NCBI RefSeq assembly: GCF_017163935.1
Contig: NZ_JABVZR010000001.1
Location: forward strand, 3,720,001-3,784,000
Length of the DNA stretch: 64,000 nt
Reading direction: 5' to 3'
Source: Novosphingobium terrae
GTDB lineage: Bacteria > Pseudomonadota > Alphaproteobacteria > Sphingomonadales > Sphingomonadaceae
The notes beneath the pieces are model-generated. The model saw nothing but the letters and a program-made list of their open reading frames with translations, did not search any database and had not been told where the DNA came from. The stretch's first letter is position 1; each line of letters begins with the position of its first letter. The translations under genes were made by a program, and so were the position numbers. This document shows positions 10,206 through 19,591 of the stretch, in pieces.

Positions 10206-11263
10206 GGGGCACTCTGCGCGAGAGGGGGGGCGGTGAGCAGCGAGGGGATCACGGCACGGGCCGCCTCATGCCGCACGCCATAGCGGGCCAGCCGGGCGGC
10301 GCGTGTGTCGCCTTCCGGCAGGGTGTTGATCCAGACGGTGACGGCGGCCACGAAATCCTGATCCTGAGGCACGATCAGATCGTCACTCAGGCGCTGATTG
10401 GCGATGCAGCCGCGGTCATAGCTGGCAAAGCGGCATCCGGCGGCCTGCGCCTCGAACAGCACGGTGGGCTGGGCTTCGTTCACATAGCGGGTGGGGAAGA
10501 TGAAGATGTCGATGTCGCGGTAGAAACGGTCTTTCTCCGCGCCATAGAGCGCGCCGCGATAGTCCAGCCTGCCTTGCAGATCGGCTACAGCCTGCTCCAC
10601 CGCCGCCTTGTCCTCGGCCAGAGCGATCGGCCCGGCCAGCACACCGCGCAGATCAGGGGTGGCCCGAAGCAGATCGAGGAAAAGATAGAGCCCCTTCTCC
10701 CGCGTCAGATTGCTGAGATGGCCCAGCACGGGCTGCTCGCGCTCGGCTTCGGCCTTGGCCATGGGGGGCACGAAAGCGGCATTGCTCAGCACGGTGGCGG
10801 CATGGCTGGGGCCATAGACCTGCTCGAAGCGCTGTTGCATCAGGCGGCAGAGGAAGACGTGATGCAGGCGCGGCTGCGCGCCCACGACCCGCTTCATCAG
10901 CCCCTTGGCCTGATCGATATAGGCAAAGCTGTGGTGGTGAAGCAGCGTGGTCAGCCCCGCCAGCCGCGCGCAGATCACCAGTTGCAGCGTGTAGACCAGC
11001 CCCAGCCCGCCCTCACAGGCGATGTAGCACAGCGGGCGCGGTTCGGCGGTACGGGCGCGCAGCAGCTTGCCGCAAGCGGCCCATGTCGCCTTCAGCCGCC
11101 CGAGATGCTTGGCCACGCCGCCGCTGCCGCGCGGGGCGGCGATATCGATGGTCTGAACCGGGCCCAGCTCGCCCATCGCCTCGGTGACGCAATGGGTGAT
11201 ATGCGAGAAACCGCTGAAAGGCGGCGGAAACTGGCCGATGGCGATGATGGGCGTCTGGCTCAT
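10193..11263 (-). CDS. Glycosyltransferase family 4
   Basis: A protein of 356 aa beginning IIAIGQFPPPFSGFSHITHC, the GxxPPPxxG-type N-terminal loop common in GT4. The C-terminal domain has LGHLSNLTREKGLYLFLDLL and IFIFPTRYVNEAQPTVLFEA, the donor-binding region with the conserved Glu. The ATG at 11263 overlaps the stop of the acetyltransferase gene as ATGA; the frame is open 50 codons further but carries no family sequence there. It is presumed to add a sugar to the EPS repeat unit. Confidence 0.82.
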   Translation of the reverse strand: MSQTPIIAIGQFPPPFSGFSHITHCVTEAMGELGPVQTIDIAAPRGSGGVAKHLGRLKATWAACGKLLRARTAEPRPLCYIACEGGLGLVYTLQLVICARLAGLTTLLHHHSFAYIDQAKGLMKRVVGAQPRLHHVFLCRLMQQRFEQVYGPSHAATVLSNAAFVPPMAKAEAEREQPVLGHLSNLTREKGLYLFLDLLRATPDLRGVLAGPIALAEDKAAVEQAVADLQGRLDYRGALYGAEKDRFYRDIDIFIFPTRYVNEAQPTVLFEAQAAGCRFASYDRGCIANQRLSDDLIVPQDQDFVAAVTVWINTLPEGDTRAARLARYGVRHEAARAVIPSLLTAPPLAQSAPCPA

Positions 11264-11817
11264 GGAACGGGCCTTTCGCGCAGCACCTGCGCCGGGGCGC
11301 CCGCCACGATCATCCCGGGCGGCACATCGCGGGTGACGGTGCTGGTGGCCGCCACGATCGCGCCGCGCCCCACGGTGACGCCGGGCGCCACAAAGCAGCC
11401 GGTCGCCACCCACGCCTCCGCCTCGATCACCACGGGGCGGGCGACCAGCGGGAAGGTGATGTCCTCGTAATCATGCGTGCCCGCGCAGATGTAGCTGCGC
11501 TGGGACACCACGGCATGCGCCCCCACCGTGATCGGCCCGAGGCTGTAGAGTTCGGCATCGTCGCCGATCCAGCAGTGGTCGCCCAGAGTCACCTTCCAAG
11601 GATAGGTCACCCGCGCGCTGGGGCGGATGATCACCCCCTGCCCCACCTTCGCCCCGAAGGCCGAGAGCAGGAAGCGCCGCCAGCCATACAGCGGCTGGGG
11701 CGAGAGGCGGAACAGCGTGGCCTGCACGATCTGCCACGCCAGCACCACCAGCCCGGAGCGCTCACGAAAGCCATCCTGCACGCGAAAGCGCGAGAGATCC
11801 TGATAGATCGGCTGCAT
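11260..11817 (-). CDS. WcaF-type O-acetyltransferase
   Basis: A protein of 185 aa. The N-terminal segment FRERSGLVVLAWQIVQATLF...PLYGWRRFLLSAFGAKVG is characteristic of the WcaF colanic-acid acetyltransferase family. Left-handed beta-helix repeats follow (VTLGDHCWIGDDAELYSLGP, then ITVGAHAVVSQRSYICAGTH) with probable catalytic His in GTHDY. The start ATG at 11817 is preceded by GGGGAAG. The symbol is by similarity to colanic-acid systems; the acceptor sugar is not known. Confidence 0.8.
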   Translation of the reverse strand: MQPIYQDLSRFRVQDGFRERSGLVVLAWQIVQATLFRLSPQPLYGWRRFLLSAFGAKVGQGVIIRPSARVTYPWKVTLGDHCWIGDDAELYSLGPITVGAHAVVSQRSYICAGTHDYEDITFPLVARPVVIEAEAWVATGCFVAPGVTVGRGAIVAATSTVTRDVPPGMIVAGAPAQVLRERPVP

Positions 11818-11839
11818 GGGTCTTCCCCGCGCGGGGCCG

Positions 11840-12829
11840 TCAGGCCGGGACGCAATGATAGGCGAGATACCATGTGGCGAAGCGCTGCAGCCCATCCTCC
11901 AGCATCACCTGCGGGTGATAGCCGGTCAGCGCCTGCAGCTTGGAGATATCGGCATAGGTGGTGGTGACATCGCCGGGCTGCATCGGGCGCATGATCTTCT
12001 GCGCCTCATGCCCCAGCGCCTGTTCCAGCGCCTCGATCATCGCCATCAGGCCAACCGGGCGGCTGTCACCGATGTTGAGCACGCGATGGCTGCCGTCCTC
12101 GGGCGGATGATCCAGCGCGCCCAGAATGCCATCGACGATATCGTCGATGTAGGTGAAGTCGCGGGCCATCTTGCCCTCGCCATAGACCTCGATCGGCTGG
12201 CCGCTCAGGATCTTCTGGGTGAAGCTGAAATAGGCCATGTCGGGCCGGCCCCAGGGGCCATAGACGGTGAAGAAGCGCAGCCCCGTCTGCGGGAAGCCAT
12301 AGAGCTTGGCGTAGCTTTCGCTCATCAGCTCGCAGGCGGCCTTGGTGGCGGCATAGAGCGAGACCGGCTTGTTGACCGGCTCATCCTCGGAAAAACCCAC
12401 ACCGCCCATCGGCCGGTCGCCATAGACCGAGCTGGACGAAGCATAGACCAGATGGAGGAAATCCGGCGCATGGCGGCTGGCTTCCAGCAGCGCCAGATGG
12501 CCCGCCAGATTGCTCTTCTCATAAGCGAAGGGGTTGGCGATGCTGTAACGCACGCCCGCCTGCGCCGCGAGATGGATGATGCGCCGCACGCCGCGTTCGC
12601 GCACCAGCGCGCCGACCGCCTCGGCATCGGAAACATCCATGCGGTGGAACTCGAAGTGGTTCTTGCCTTCGAAGGTCTTGAGCCGGGCATGCTTGAGCGC
12701 CGGATCGTAATAATCATTGATGTTGTCGATACCGATCACCACCTCGCCGCGCTCCAGCAGGCGGTGGCAAGTGGCATGGCCGATAAAACCGGCGGCGCCG
12801 GTCACGAGAATGGGACCCAGATCAGACAT
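11840..12829 (-). CDS. UDP-glucuronate 4-epimerase-like NAD-dependent epimerase
   Basis: A protein of 329 aa, extended SDR fold. The NAD-binding motif is ILVTGAAGFIGHATCHRLL (GxxGxxG), the catalytic Tyr-Lys pair is in SLYAATKAACE, and GIDNINDYYDPALKHARL is the signature of UDP-GlcA 4-epimerases (LspL/Cap1J/GAE type). It would make UDP-galacturonic acid from the UDP-glucuronate supplied by Ugd encoded at 16.3 kb. The ATG at 12829 has GGAG at 8 nt and overlaps the WcaI stop (TGATG); an in-frame GTG lies 3 nt upstream. The uronic acid product fits an acidic EPS. Confidence 0.85.
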   Translation of the reverse strand: MSDLGPILVTGAAGFIGHATCHRLLERGEVVIGIDNINDYYDPALKHARLKTFEGKNHFEFHRMDVSDAEAVGALVRERGVRRIIHLAAQAGVRYSIANPFAYEKSNLAGHLALLEASRHAPDFLHLVYASSSSVYGDRPMGGVGFSEDEPVNKPVSLYAATKAACELMSESYAKLYGFPQTGLRFFTVYGPWGRPDMAYFSFTQKILSGQPIEVYGEGKMARDFTYIDDIVDGILGALDHPPEDGSHRVLNIGDSRPVGLMAMIEALEQALGHEAQKIMRPMQPGDVTTTYADISKLQALTGYHPQVMLEDGLQRFATWYLAYHCVPA

Positions 12830-14094
12830 CACGATTTCTCCAGAATGGGTTGCCCGGCAGGCTTGGCCACGCCCTCGATCACGCTGTCACGCAGCGCCAG
12901 TTCGAAATCATGCAGGATGCGCGGCTTGCTCCAGCGCTCCTCGGCGCGGGCGCGGGCGGCCTGACCATACTCGCGGCGCAGCGCCTCATCACCCAGCAGC
13001 GTTTCCACCGCGGCGGCAAAGGCGGGCGCGTTTTCGGGCGGGACCACCAGGCCACAGCCCTGCACCTCTTTGGCCAGCCCCGTATGCGCCTCTGCGGTTG
13101 CCACCACCGGGCGCCCGGAGGCCAGCATGTTGGTCAGCTTGGAGGGCAGCACCAGATCCGCCGCGCCGCCGATCTGCGGCAGTAGATGCACCGTGGCCAG
13201 CCCCAGCATCTGCGACATCATCTCCATCGGCTGCAGATCGGGGAAGCGCACATTGGTCAGATCGCGCGCGGCCTCCACCAGTGTCTCGCGCATCGCGCCA
13301 TTGCCGCAGATGATGAAGGTGATGTCATCGCGGTGACGCAGCAGCCGCGCCACCTCGACAATGATCTCGATGCCCTGCTTGTTGCCGATGTTGCCCGAAT
13401 AGAGCGCCACATAGGGCGTCTTGATGTCCCAGATCTCGCGATAGGAGGAGGGGGTGTCGAGCGGGCGGACATGATCGATGTTGGCCCAGTTGCGAAACTC
13501 CACCACGCGGGCCGAAGGCACATTGGCGCGGCGCAGTTTGGCGCACATCTGGGGCGAGATGGTGCTGATGCGCGTGGCCTTCAGGCTCCAGCGCTCGAAC
13601 GCGCGGGCGGCGCTGGCCAGCAGGCCGCCATCCTTGAGCAGGCCGGTGGCAAAGGCGGCCTCCACCTCGAAATCCTGAATATGCAGCCACAATTTGGCGC
13701 GCGTCAGGAAAGAGGCCGCCCGCGCCACCACCGTCGAAATCAGCGAGGGGGCGATGCAGATCACCATATCGGGCCTGGCCCGCCAGGCCTCACGAGCCAT
13801 CACCGGGCCCGCGCTGGCGGCAAAGGAGATATGATGCAGCAGGCGGCGCAGACCATTGGGCTTTTCCGGCACATAGATCGGCACGCGGTTGACCCGCACG
13901 CCGTTTTCCGCCGAGGTCAGCACGCCGCGCGCGCGATGGTCCTCATGCAGGCGCCAATGCGGATAATAGGCCTTGCCGCAGACCACCGAGACCTGATGCC
14001 CCGCCTGCGCCAGAAATTCCGCCATGCCAGTGGTATAGGGCCCGATCCCCACCGGTTCGGGAGCATAGTTCAGGCCAAGGATCAGAATCTTCAT
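12829..14094 (-). CDS. wcaI: WcaI-family glycosyltransferase
   Basis: A protein of 421 aa starting MKILILGLNYAPEPVGIGPY, the WcaI signature, with GKAYYPHWRLHEDHR and a GT4 C-terminal domain (ALYSGNIGNKQGIEIIVEVA; DLVLPSKLTNMLASGRPVVA). In colanic acid synthesis WcaI is assigned fucosyltransferase activity, which agrees with the GDP-fucose genes fcl and gmd just upstream. The symbol is a family name; the true linkage made here is inferred. It is joined to the downstream epimerase by a TGATG overlap. Confidence 0.85.
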   Translation of the reverse strand: MKILILGLNYAPEPVGIGPYTTGMAEFLAQAGHQVSVVCGKAYYPHWRLHEDHRARGVLTSAENGVRVNRVPIYVPEKPNGLRRLLHHISFAASAGPVMAREAWRARPDMVICIAPSLISTVVARAASFLTRAKLWLHIQDFEVEAAFATGLLKDGGLLASAARAFERWSLKATRISTISPQMCAKLRRANVPSARVVEFRNWANIDHVRPLDTPSSYREIWDIKTPYVALYSGNIGNKQGIEIIVEVARLLRHRDDITFIICGNGAMRETLVEAARDLTNVRFPDLQPMEMMSQMLGLATVHLLPQIGGAADLVLPSKLTNMLASGRPVVATAEAHTGLAKEVQGCGLVVPPENAPAFAAAVETLLGDEALRREYGQAARARAEERWSKPRILHDFELALRDSVIEGVAKPAGQPILEKS

Positions 14095-14170
14095 GGCTTA
14101 AACCACCCTTGCCGCGGCCGGTCTTTTGCAACGCATATATGCTTGCTTTCCGATGCGCAGAACCCGGCCA

Positions 14171-15124
14171 TCAATGACGTAAATCCGCATAATTTTCGAG
14201 GAACCACCGGTAGGTCTCGGCCAGACCGGTCGGCAGGTCGATGCTGGCGCGCCAGCCCATATCGCCCAGCCGCGAAACATCCATCAGCTTGCGCATCGTG
14301 CCGTCCGGCTTGGAGGCATCCTGCGTGATGCGGCCCTGATAGCCCGTCACATCCGCCACCATCTGTGCCAGTTCGGCGATCGAGACATCGCTGCCTGTAC
14401 CGACATTGATATGGCTGAGCATCGGCTGCGTGTTGGCCTGATAGTCGGCCAGCGGCAGATCGAGTACAAACAGCGAAGCCTCGGCCATATCGTCGACATG
14501 CAGGAATTCGCGACGTGGCTTGCCGCTGCCCCAGATCACCACCTCATCCAGCCCATCGCGCACCGCCTCATGAAAGCGGCGGATCAGGGCGGGCAGCACA
14601 TGGCTGTTTTCCGGATGGAAATTGTCGCCCGGGCCATAGAGGTTGGTGGGCATCACACTGCGGTAATCGACGCCATACTGCCGGTTGTAGCTCTCGCACA
14701 GCTTGATGCCCGCGATCTTGGCCACGGCATAAGGCTCGTTGGTGGGCTCCAGAATGCCGGTCAGCAGCGCATCCTCGCGCATGGGCTGAGGCACCTCACG
14801 CGGATAGATACAGGAAGAGCCAAGCTGCAGCAGCTTGCCCACACCGGCGGCATAGGCCTGATGGATGACATTGCATTCCATCATCAGATTTTCATAGATG
14901 AACTGCGCCGGATAGGTGTTGTTGGCGTGAATGCCCCCCACCTTGGCCGCCGCCAGCACCACCGCATCGGGCTTCTCGCTCTGGAAGAAGGCGCGCACGG
15001 CGGTCTGGTCGGTCAGGTCCAGCTCGGCATGGGTGCGGGTGAGAACCTCCACCCCGCGCGCGACCAGCTTGCGGGTGATCGCCCCGCCCACCATGCCGCG
15101 ATGACCTGCCACATAGATCCGCAT
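14171..15124 (-). CDS. fcl: GDP-L-fucose synthase
   Basis: A protein of 317 aa. The Rossmann motif is [20 protein letters not shown] and the catalytic Tyr-Lys pair is in [19 protein letters not shown], with further family signatures [11 protein letters not shown] and [20 protein letters not shown]. It converts GDP-4-keto-6-deoxymannose to GDP-L-fucose by epimerisation and NADPH reduction, the step after Gmd. The start at MRIYVAG lies 4 bp after the gmd stop; the longer frame overlaps gmd and is not supported. About 76 bp separate it from wcaI. Confidence 0.93.
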   Translation of the reverse strand: MRIYVAGHRGMVGGAITRKLVARGVEVLTRTHAELDLTDQTAVRAFFQSEKPDAVVLAAAKVGGIHANNTYPAQFIYENLMMECNVIHQAYAAGVGKLLQLGSSCIYPREVPQPMREDALLTGILEPTNEPYAVAKIAGIKLCESYNRQYGVDYRSVMPTNLYGPGDNFHPENSHVLPALIRRFHEAVRDGLDEVVIWGSGKPRREFLHVDDMAEASLFVLDLPLADYQANTQPMLSHINVGTGSDVSIAELAQMVADVTGYQGRITQDASKPDGTMRKLMDVSRLGDMGWRASIDLPTGLAETYRWFLENYADLRH

Positions 15125-15128
15125 CGCC

Positions 15129-16268
15129 TCAGCCTTCGACCGAAACCGGGATTTCGAGCCCATGCGCCTTGAGCAGCGCGTGGCGCTTGGCATCCTTGAG
15201 GTCCGACGCCACCATTTCCTCGCACATTTCCTGAACGGTGATTTCCGGCACCCAGCCCAGACGCTCCTTGGCGCGGGTGGGGTCGCCCAGCAGCGTGTCG
15301 ACCTCGGCGGGGCGGAAATAGCGCGGATCGATCCGCACGATCACATCGCCCGCCTTCACCGCCGGAGCATCGTCACCCACGACCGCATCGACAATGCCGA
15401 CCTCATCCACGCCCGTGCCCTGGAAGCGCAGGGTGATGCCCAGATGCGCCGCCGACCAGGTGATGAACTCCCGCACCGAATACTGAACGCCGGTGGCGAT
15501 CACGAAATCCTCGGCATGGTCCTGCTGCAGCATCATCCACTGCATGCGGACATAGTCCTTGGCATGGCCCCAATCGCGCAGGGAATCGATGTTGCCCATG
15601 AACAGGCAGGGCTCCAGCCCCTGAGCGATGTTGGCCAGACCGCGCGTGATCTTGCGCGTCACGAAGGTCTCGCCACGGCGCGGACTCTCATGGTTGAACA
15701 GCACGCCGTTGCAGGCATAGATGCCATAGGACTCGCGGTAATTCACCGTGATCCAGTAGCCATAGAGCTTGGCCACCGCATAGGGCGAGCGCGGATAGAA
15801 CGGCGTGGTCTCACGCTGCGGAATTTCCTGCACCAGACCATAGAGTTCCGAGGTGGAGGCCTGATAGAAGCGGGTCTTCTGCTCCAGCCCCAGAAAGCGG
15901 ATGGATTCGAGCAGGCGCAGCGTGCCGATGCCATCGACATCGGCGGTGTATTCGGGCGCCTCGAAGCTGACGGCCACATGGCTCTGCGCGCCGAGGTTGT
16001 AGACCTCATCCGGCTCGATCTCGCGCATGATGCGCGTCAGGTTCGAGGTGTCCGACAGGTCGCCGTAATGCAGCTTCAGATTGGGCTGATTGTCATGCGG
16101 GTCCTGATAGATGTGGTCGATGCGCTGCGTGTTGAACAGCGAGGCGCGGCGCTTGATGCCATGCACCTCATAGCCCTTGGCCAGCAGAAATTCCGCCAGA
16201 TAGGACCCGTCCTGACCCGTGATGCCGGTAATCAGCGCCTTTTTGCGTTCGGCCACATGCCACTCCAT
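15129..16268 (-). CDS. gmd: GDP-mannose 4,6-dehydratase
   Basis: A protein of about 379 aa. It has the NADP-binding motif [20 protein letters not shown], family signature [20 protein letters not shown], catalytic Thr/Glu in STSELYG and Tyr-Lys in [14 protein letters not shown], plus [19 protein letters not shown]. It makes GDP-4-keto-6-deoxymannose, the substrate of the fcl product encoded 4 bp downstream. Start choice is uncertain: ATGs at 16268 and 16304 both have weak ribosome sites; the shorter one fits family length. Confidence 0.93.
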   Translation of the reverse strand: MEWHVAERKKALITGITGQDGSYLAEFLLAKGYEVHGIKRRASLFNTQRIDHIYQDPHDNQPNLKLHYGDLSDTSNLTRIMREIEPDEVYNLGAQSHVAVSFEAPEYTADVDGIGTLRLLESIRFLGLEQKTRFYQASTSELYGLVQEIPQRETTPFYPRSPYAVAKLYGYWITVNYRESYGIYACNGVLFNHESPRRGETFVTRKITRGLANIAQGLEPCLFMGNIDSLRDWGHAKDYVRMQWMMLQQDHAEDFVIATGVQYSVREFITWSAAHLGITLRFQGTGVDEVGIVDAVVGDDAPAVKAGDVIVRIDPRYFRPAEVDTLLGDPTRAKERLGWVPEITVQEMCEEMVASDLKDAKRHALLKAHGLEIPVSVEG

Positions 16269-16334
16269 TTGTCCGTGAAGCCGGCGCGGGGCGCCGACCT
16301 CCATTGCAACGGTTTTGCGCAAGCGCCCGCCCGG

Positions 16335-17645
16335 TCAGGGGCGGCCGATGCTGCTGTAATCAATGCCCTGAGCGCGCACGTCCTCGGGCGGGTAGATGTT
16401 GCGCAGATCGATCAGCACCGGCGAGCGGGCCAGAGCCTTGAGCCGGTCGAGATCGAGCGCGCGGAACGCATCCCATTCGGTGACGATCACCACGGCATCA
16501 GCGCCCTCGATCGCCTCATAGACGCCCACCTTCATGGCGACGCCCGGCATCAACGGCGCGGCGGCCTCCATGCCCTCGGGATCATAGGCGGCCACCGTGA
16601 CACCGGCGTCGGTCAGCGTCTGGGCGATGGCGATGGCGGGGGCATCGCGCATATCGTCGGTGTTGGGCTTGAAGGTCAGGCCCAGCAGGGCGACATGCTT
16701 GCCGCGCGCCTGGGCCCCGCCGCCCAGCGCCTCGATCACCTTGCGGCCCATGGCGCGCTTGCGGCTTTCATTCACCTTGACCACCGCCTCGACGATGCGC
16801 GTCGGGCTGTCATAGTCCTCGGCGGTCTTGAGCAGGGCCAGCGTGTCCTTGGGGAAGCAGCTGCCGCCGTAACCGGGGCCGGCATGCAGGAATTTTGAAC
16901 CGATACGGTTATCCATTCCGATGCCGCGGGCAACGTCCTGAACATTTCCGCCGACCTTCTCGCACAGGTCGGCGATTTCGTTGATGAAGGTGATCTTCAC
17001 GGCCAGAAAAGCGTTGGCCGCATACTTGATCATCTCGGACGAACGACGGCTGGTGAAGAGGATCGGCGACTGGTTGAGGAAGAGCGGGCGGTACACCTCG
17101 CGCATCACCGATTGCGTCCAGTCATCCTCGGCGCCGACGACGATGCGGTCGGGCCGTTTGAAGTCGCCGATGGCGGCGCCTTCCCGCAGAAATTCGGGGT
17201 TTGAGGCCACGGTGAAGCGCACCTGCGTGCCGGTGTCAGCGATGATCCGCTCCACCTCATCACCGGTGCCGACAGGCACAGTGGACTTGGTGACGATCAC
17301 CGCAGGCGTCTTGAGATTCTGCCCCACTTCACGCGCCACGGCATGGACATAGGAGAGGTCCGCATGGCCATCACCGCGCCGGCTGGGGGTGCCCACGGCG
17401 ATGAAAATCGCCTGCGCATCCTCGATCCCGCTGGGCAGATCGGTGGTGAAAGAGAGGCGGCCCGCACGCACATTGCCGGAGACCAGTTCGGCAAGACCGG
17501 GCTCATAGATCGGCATGATGCCACGGTTCAAATGATCGATCTTGGCCGGGTCCTTGTCGATGCAAACGACATCATGGCCGAAATCCGCGAAACAGGCCCC
17601 GGACACCAGACCGACATAGCCAGAACCCACCATCGCGATCTTCAT
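16335..17645 (-). CDS. ugd: UDP-glucose 6-dehydrogenase
   Basis: A protein of 436 aa, of normal length. The N-terminal NAD-binding motif is KIAMVGSGYVGLVSGACFAD, the central domain has EFLREGAAIGDFKRPDRIVV, and the catalytic Cys is in GPGYGGSCFPKDTLALLKT. The C-terminal UDP-binding domain contains GLTFKPNTDDMRDAPAI. It oxidises UDP-glucose to UDP-glucuronate, which feeds both direct glucuronate incorporation and the UDP-GlcA epimerase downstream. It is the first gene after a 253-bp gap (17646-17898), so it may have its own promoter there; none was called with confidence. Confidence 0.95.
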   Translation of the reverse strand: MKIAMVGSGYVGLVSGACFADFGHDVVCIDKDPAKIDHLNRGIMPIYEPGLAELVSGNVRAGRLSFTTDLPSGIEDAQAIFIAVGTPSRRGDGHADLSYVHAVAREVGQNLKTPAVIVTKSTVPVGTGDEVERIIADTGTQVRFTVASNPEFLREGAAIGDFKRPDRIVVGAEDDWTQSVMREVYRPLFLNQSPILFTSRRSSEMIKYAANAFLAVKITFINEIADLCEKVGGNVQDVARGIGMDNRIGSKFLHAGPGYGGSCFPKDTLALLKTAEDYDSPTRIVEAVVKVNESRKRAMGRKVIEALGGGAQARGKHVALLGLTFKPNTDDMRDAPAIAIAQTLTDAGVTVAAYDPEGMEAAAPLMPGVAMKVGVYEAIEGADAVVIVTEWDAFRALDLDRLKALARSPVLIDLRNIYPPEDVRAQGIDYSSIGRP

Positions 17646-17898
17646 GCAAAAGCTCCAAAGCCTAGTCTCTGCGGGACGCGCAGATTTCGCCAGAATGACA
17701 CAATTACACTCGATTATTTATGCTGTTTTGGCGCAAATACCGGATAACCGCGATCTGCTGCGCCGCAGCAATCAAGGTCTGACCTGTCGGGCGGACCTTG
17801 TCAACAGACACCGTAAACTTGCGTAAATTAACCTGAATGGCTCATGAAGAGCCGAAGTTGCGCACAGCCATCATCCGTTAACCATGGCATGGGGCAGA

Positions 17899-19362
17899 CT
17901 ATCTGCCTTTGCGCGCCTTGATCTCGTCAAACAGTTGCTGCCCGGCCTCACGCCGTTTCGCGCTGCCGCCATCGCTGCCTTTGCGGCGGGATTTGCCGGA
18001 GCTTTCACCAGAACTCCGGCCAGAGCTGCGGCCAGAACTGCGGCCAGAACTGCGGCTTGAGCGTTTTGTCGGCAGCGAATAGGCGGAAAAGCAGGCCAGG
18101 AACATCGCCATCACGCCGGTCAGCGCATCGCGATCGAGCAGGCTGCTCTCGGTGAAATTATGGCCGATACAGAACATCAGCATGCCGCACAGCATGCCGC
18201 CCTTGCTCAGGCTGATCTTCTCGCTGCCCAGAATGCGCGCCATCGGCCAGACCATCACCGCGAACACGCCCAGCACCAGCCCCGGCAGGCCGGTGGCCGC
18301 CAGTAGATCGAGATAGCCATCATGCCCCACCGACACGGTGGTGGCAAAACCATGGCCATATTCGAACACCGGGCTGACCCCGCCCACGTTCCAGAACGAC
18401 CCGAAGCCGGTGCCCGTCCAGAGATGGTCGCGCGCATAATAGATCAGCACGGCCCAGATCTGGCCGCGACCAGTGAAAGCATGGGGTGAGAGGCCGCCCT
18501 CCAGCAGGCGGAAGCGGAAGGCCATCAAGCCCATCCACACCGCAACACCCGTGAGAATGCCGAGCGGAATGAGATAGATGCGCAGGCGATAGTTCACCCG
18601 CTCATAGACCAGCCCCAACACCGCGGCAATCCCCGCCAGACCCACCGACGTCTTGGAATTGGTCTTGTAGAGGAAGATGCCCGAGATCAGCAGCATGCCA
18701 AAGCGCAGCACTTTGGGCATATGCTTGGTGTCGAAGACGAAGAGCAGGAAGCAGATCGCGGCCTGAGCCCCGGCCAGATTCTTGTCGGTCATCACCCCGC
18801 GCCAGCTGCCGAACACCGTCGCGCCCGACCAGTTCTCACTGTGCGGCTGCAGACCCGTCTCGGGAAAGAGCACCACCGCGCCGTAATTGAGCAGCATGGC
18901 AAATGCCATGCCCAGACGCAGATTGTCGATGGTCTGCTGATAGCCCGCGCCGCGCCCGATGATGATGCAGGTCCAGGACACCGTCGCCGTCAGCAGCAGA
19001 CGGCGGATGCCGATCCCCGGCGCGATCGACCACAGCATGCTGATGGCGAACCACGCAAAGACCAGCAGCAGCGGCCATGGCACGGCCAGCGCCCGCCACC
19101 CCTTGTGCCAGGGGCCTGCCACCGCAATCGCGGCGATCAGCATGACGATGTAGCCCAGCTGGCGCAGAAGGCTGCCCTCATTGGCGCCTTCAGAGGTTTC
19201 CAGCGCGATGATGGGGCCCAGCACCACCAGCACGGAAAACAGCACCGTCACCACCCGCCATGCCGGGTTTTCGACCAGCCAGCCGATGGGGGTGCGAATC
19301 CTGCGCGTCTCGTTCAAACCGAGCTGGTCGAACAGATCCTGCGCCGTGCCGGCCTCAGCCAT
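17899..19362 (-). CDS. ExoQ/Wzy-like polysaccharide polymerase with Ser-Gly-Arg tail
   Basis: A protein of 487 aa with about ten membrane helices and the Wzy_C/O-antigen-ligase segment, including LYKTNSKTSVGLAGIA and RDHLWTGTGFGSFWNVGG...GHDGYLDLLAATGLPGLVLG, which match ExoQ-type polymerases. It likely polymerises EPS repeat units in the periplasm together with the BY-kinase co-polymerase encoded upstream. The C-terminal ~60 residues are unusual: four R/S-SSG units from a 12-bp tandem repeat, then a basic stretch ending EIKARKGR. The tail is probably cytoplasmic. Confidence 0.82.
   Translation of the reverse strand: MAEAGTAQDLFDQLGLNETRRIRTPIGWLVENPAWRVVTVLFSVLVVLGPIIALETSEGANEGSLLRQLGYIVMLIAAIAVAGPWHKGWRALAVPWPLLLVFAWFAISMLWSIAPGIGIRRLLLTATVSWTCIIIGRGAGYQQTIDNLRLGMAFAMLLNYGAVVLFPETGLQPHSENWSGATVFGSWRGVMTDKNLAGAQAAICFLLFVFDTKHMPKVLRFGMLLISGIFLYKTNSKTSVGLAGIAAVLGLVYERVNYRLRIYLIPLGILTGVAVWMGLMAFRFRLLEGGLSPHAFTGRGQIWAVLIYYARDHLWTGTGFGSFWNVGGVSPVFEYGHGFATTVSVGHDGYLDLLAATGLPGLVLGVFAVMVWPMARILGSEKISLSKGGMLCGMLMFCIGHNFTESSLLDRDALTGVMAMFLACFSAYSLPTKRSSRSSGRSSGRSSGRSSGESSGKSRRKGSDGGSAKRREAGQQLFDEIKARKGR
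18008..18055 (-). repeat. 12-bp tandem repeat inside the polymerase gene
   Basis: Four head-to-tail units close to CCAGAACTGCGG (plus-strand view), the last two identical and the first two differing by one or two bases. On the coding strand they encode repeated Arg-Ser-Ser-Gly. The 12-bp period keeps the frame, so copy-number change would alter tail length without truncating the protein. Confidence 0.85.
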
Positions 19363-19591
19363 GATGCGTCACCACCTGAGTCATCGCGCGCCTTTCATCG
19401 GCCCCCGCCGCCCGAGAGAGCAGGCAGCAGAAAGCTTCGCTGAACCATCCGCCCGTCCGCAGCCCCCGGGCAAGAGTTGAACGGCGAACGGTGCTGGCTG
19501 TGGGACCACATCCCGGACCAGCACCGCCACCATCGTCCATCAGCGCCGCCTCCGCACGGCAACGCCAACGGCAAGCCCGGAGCTTATCGCC

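Noticed and set aside
10193..11413. Longer N-terminal frames of several EPS genes (for example to 11413, 7537, 8856 and 15193)
   Set aside because: The extensions overlap upstream genes in another frame and carry no family sequence; ATGA overlaps or ribosome sites mark later starts.
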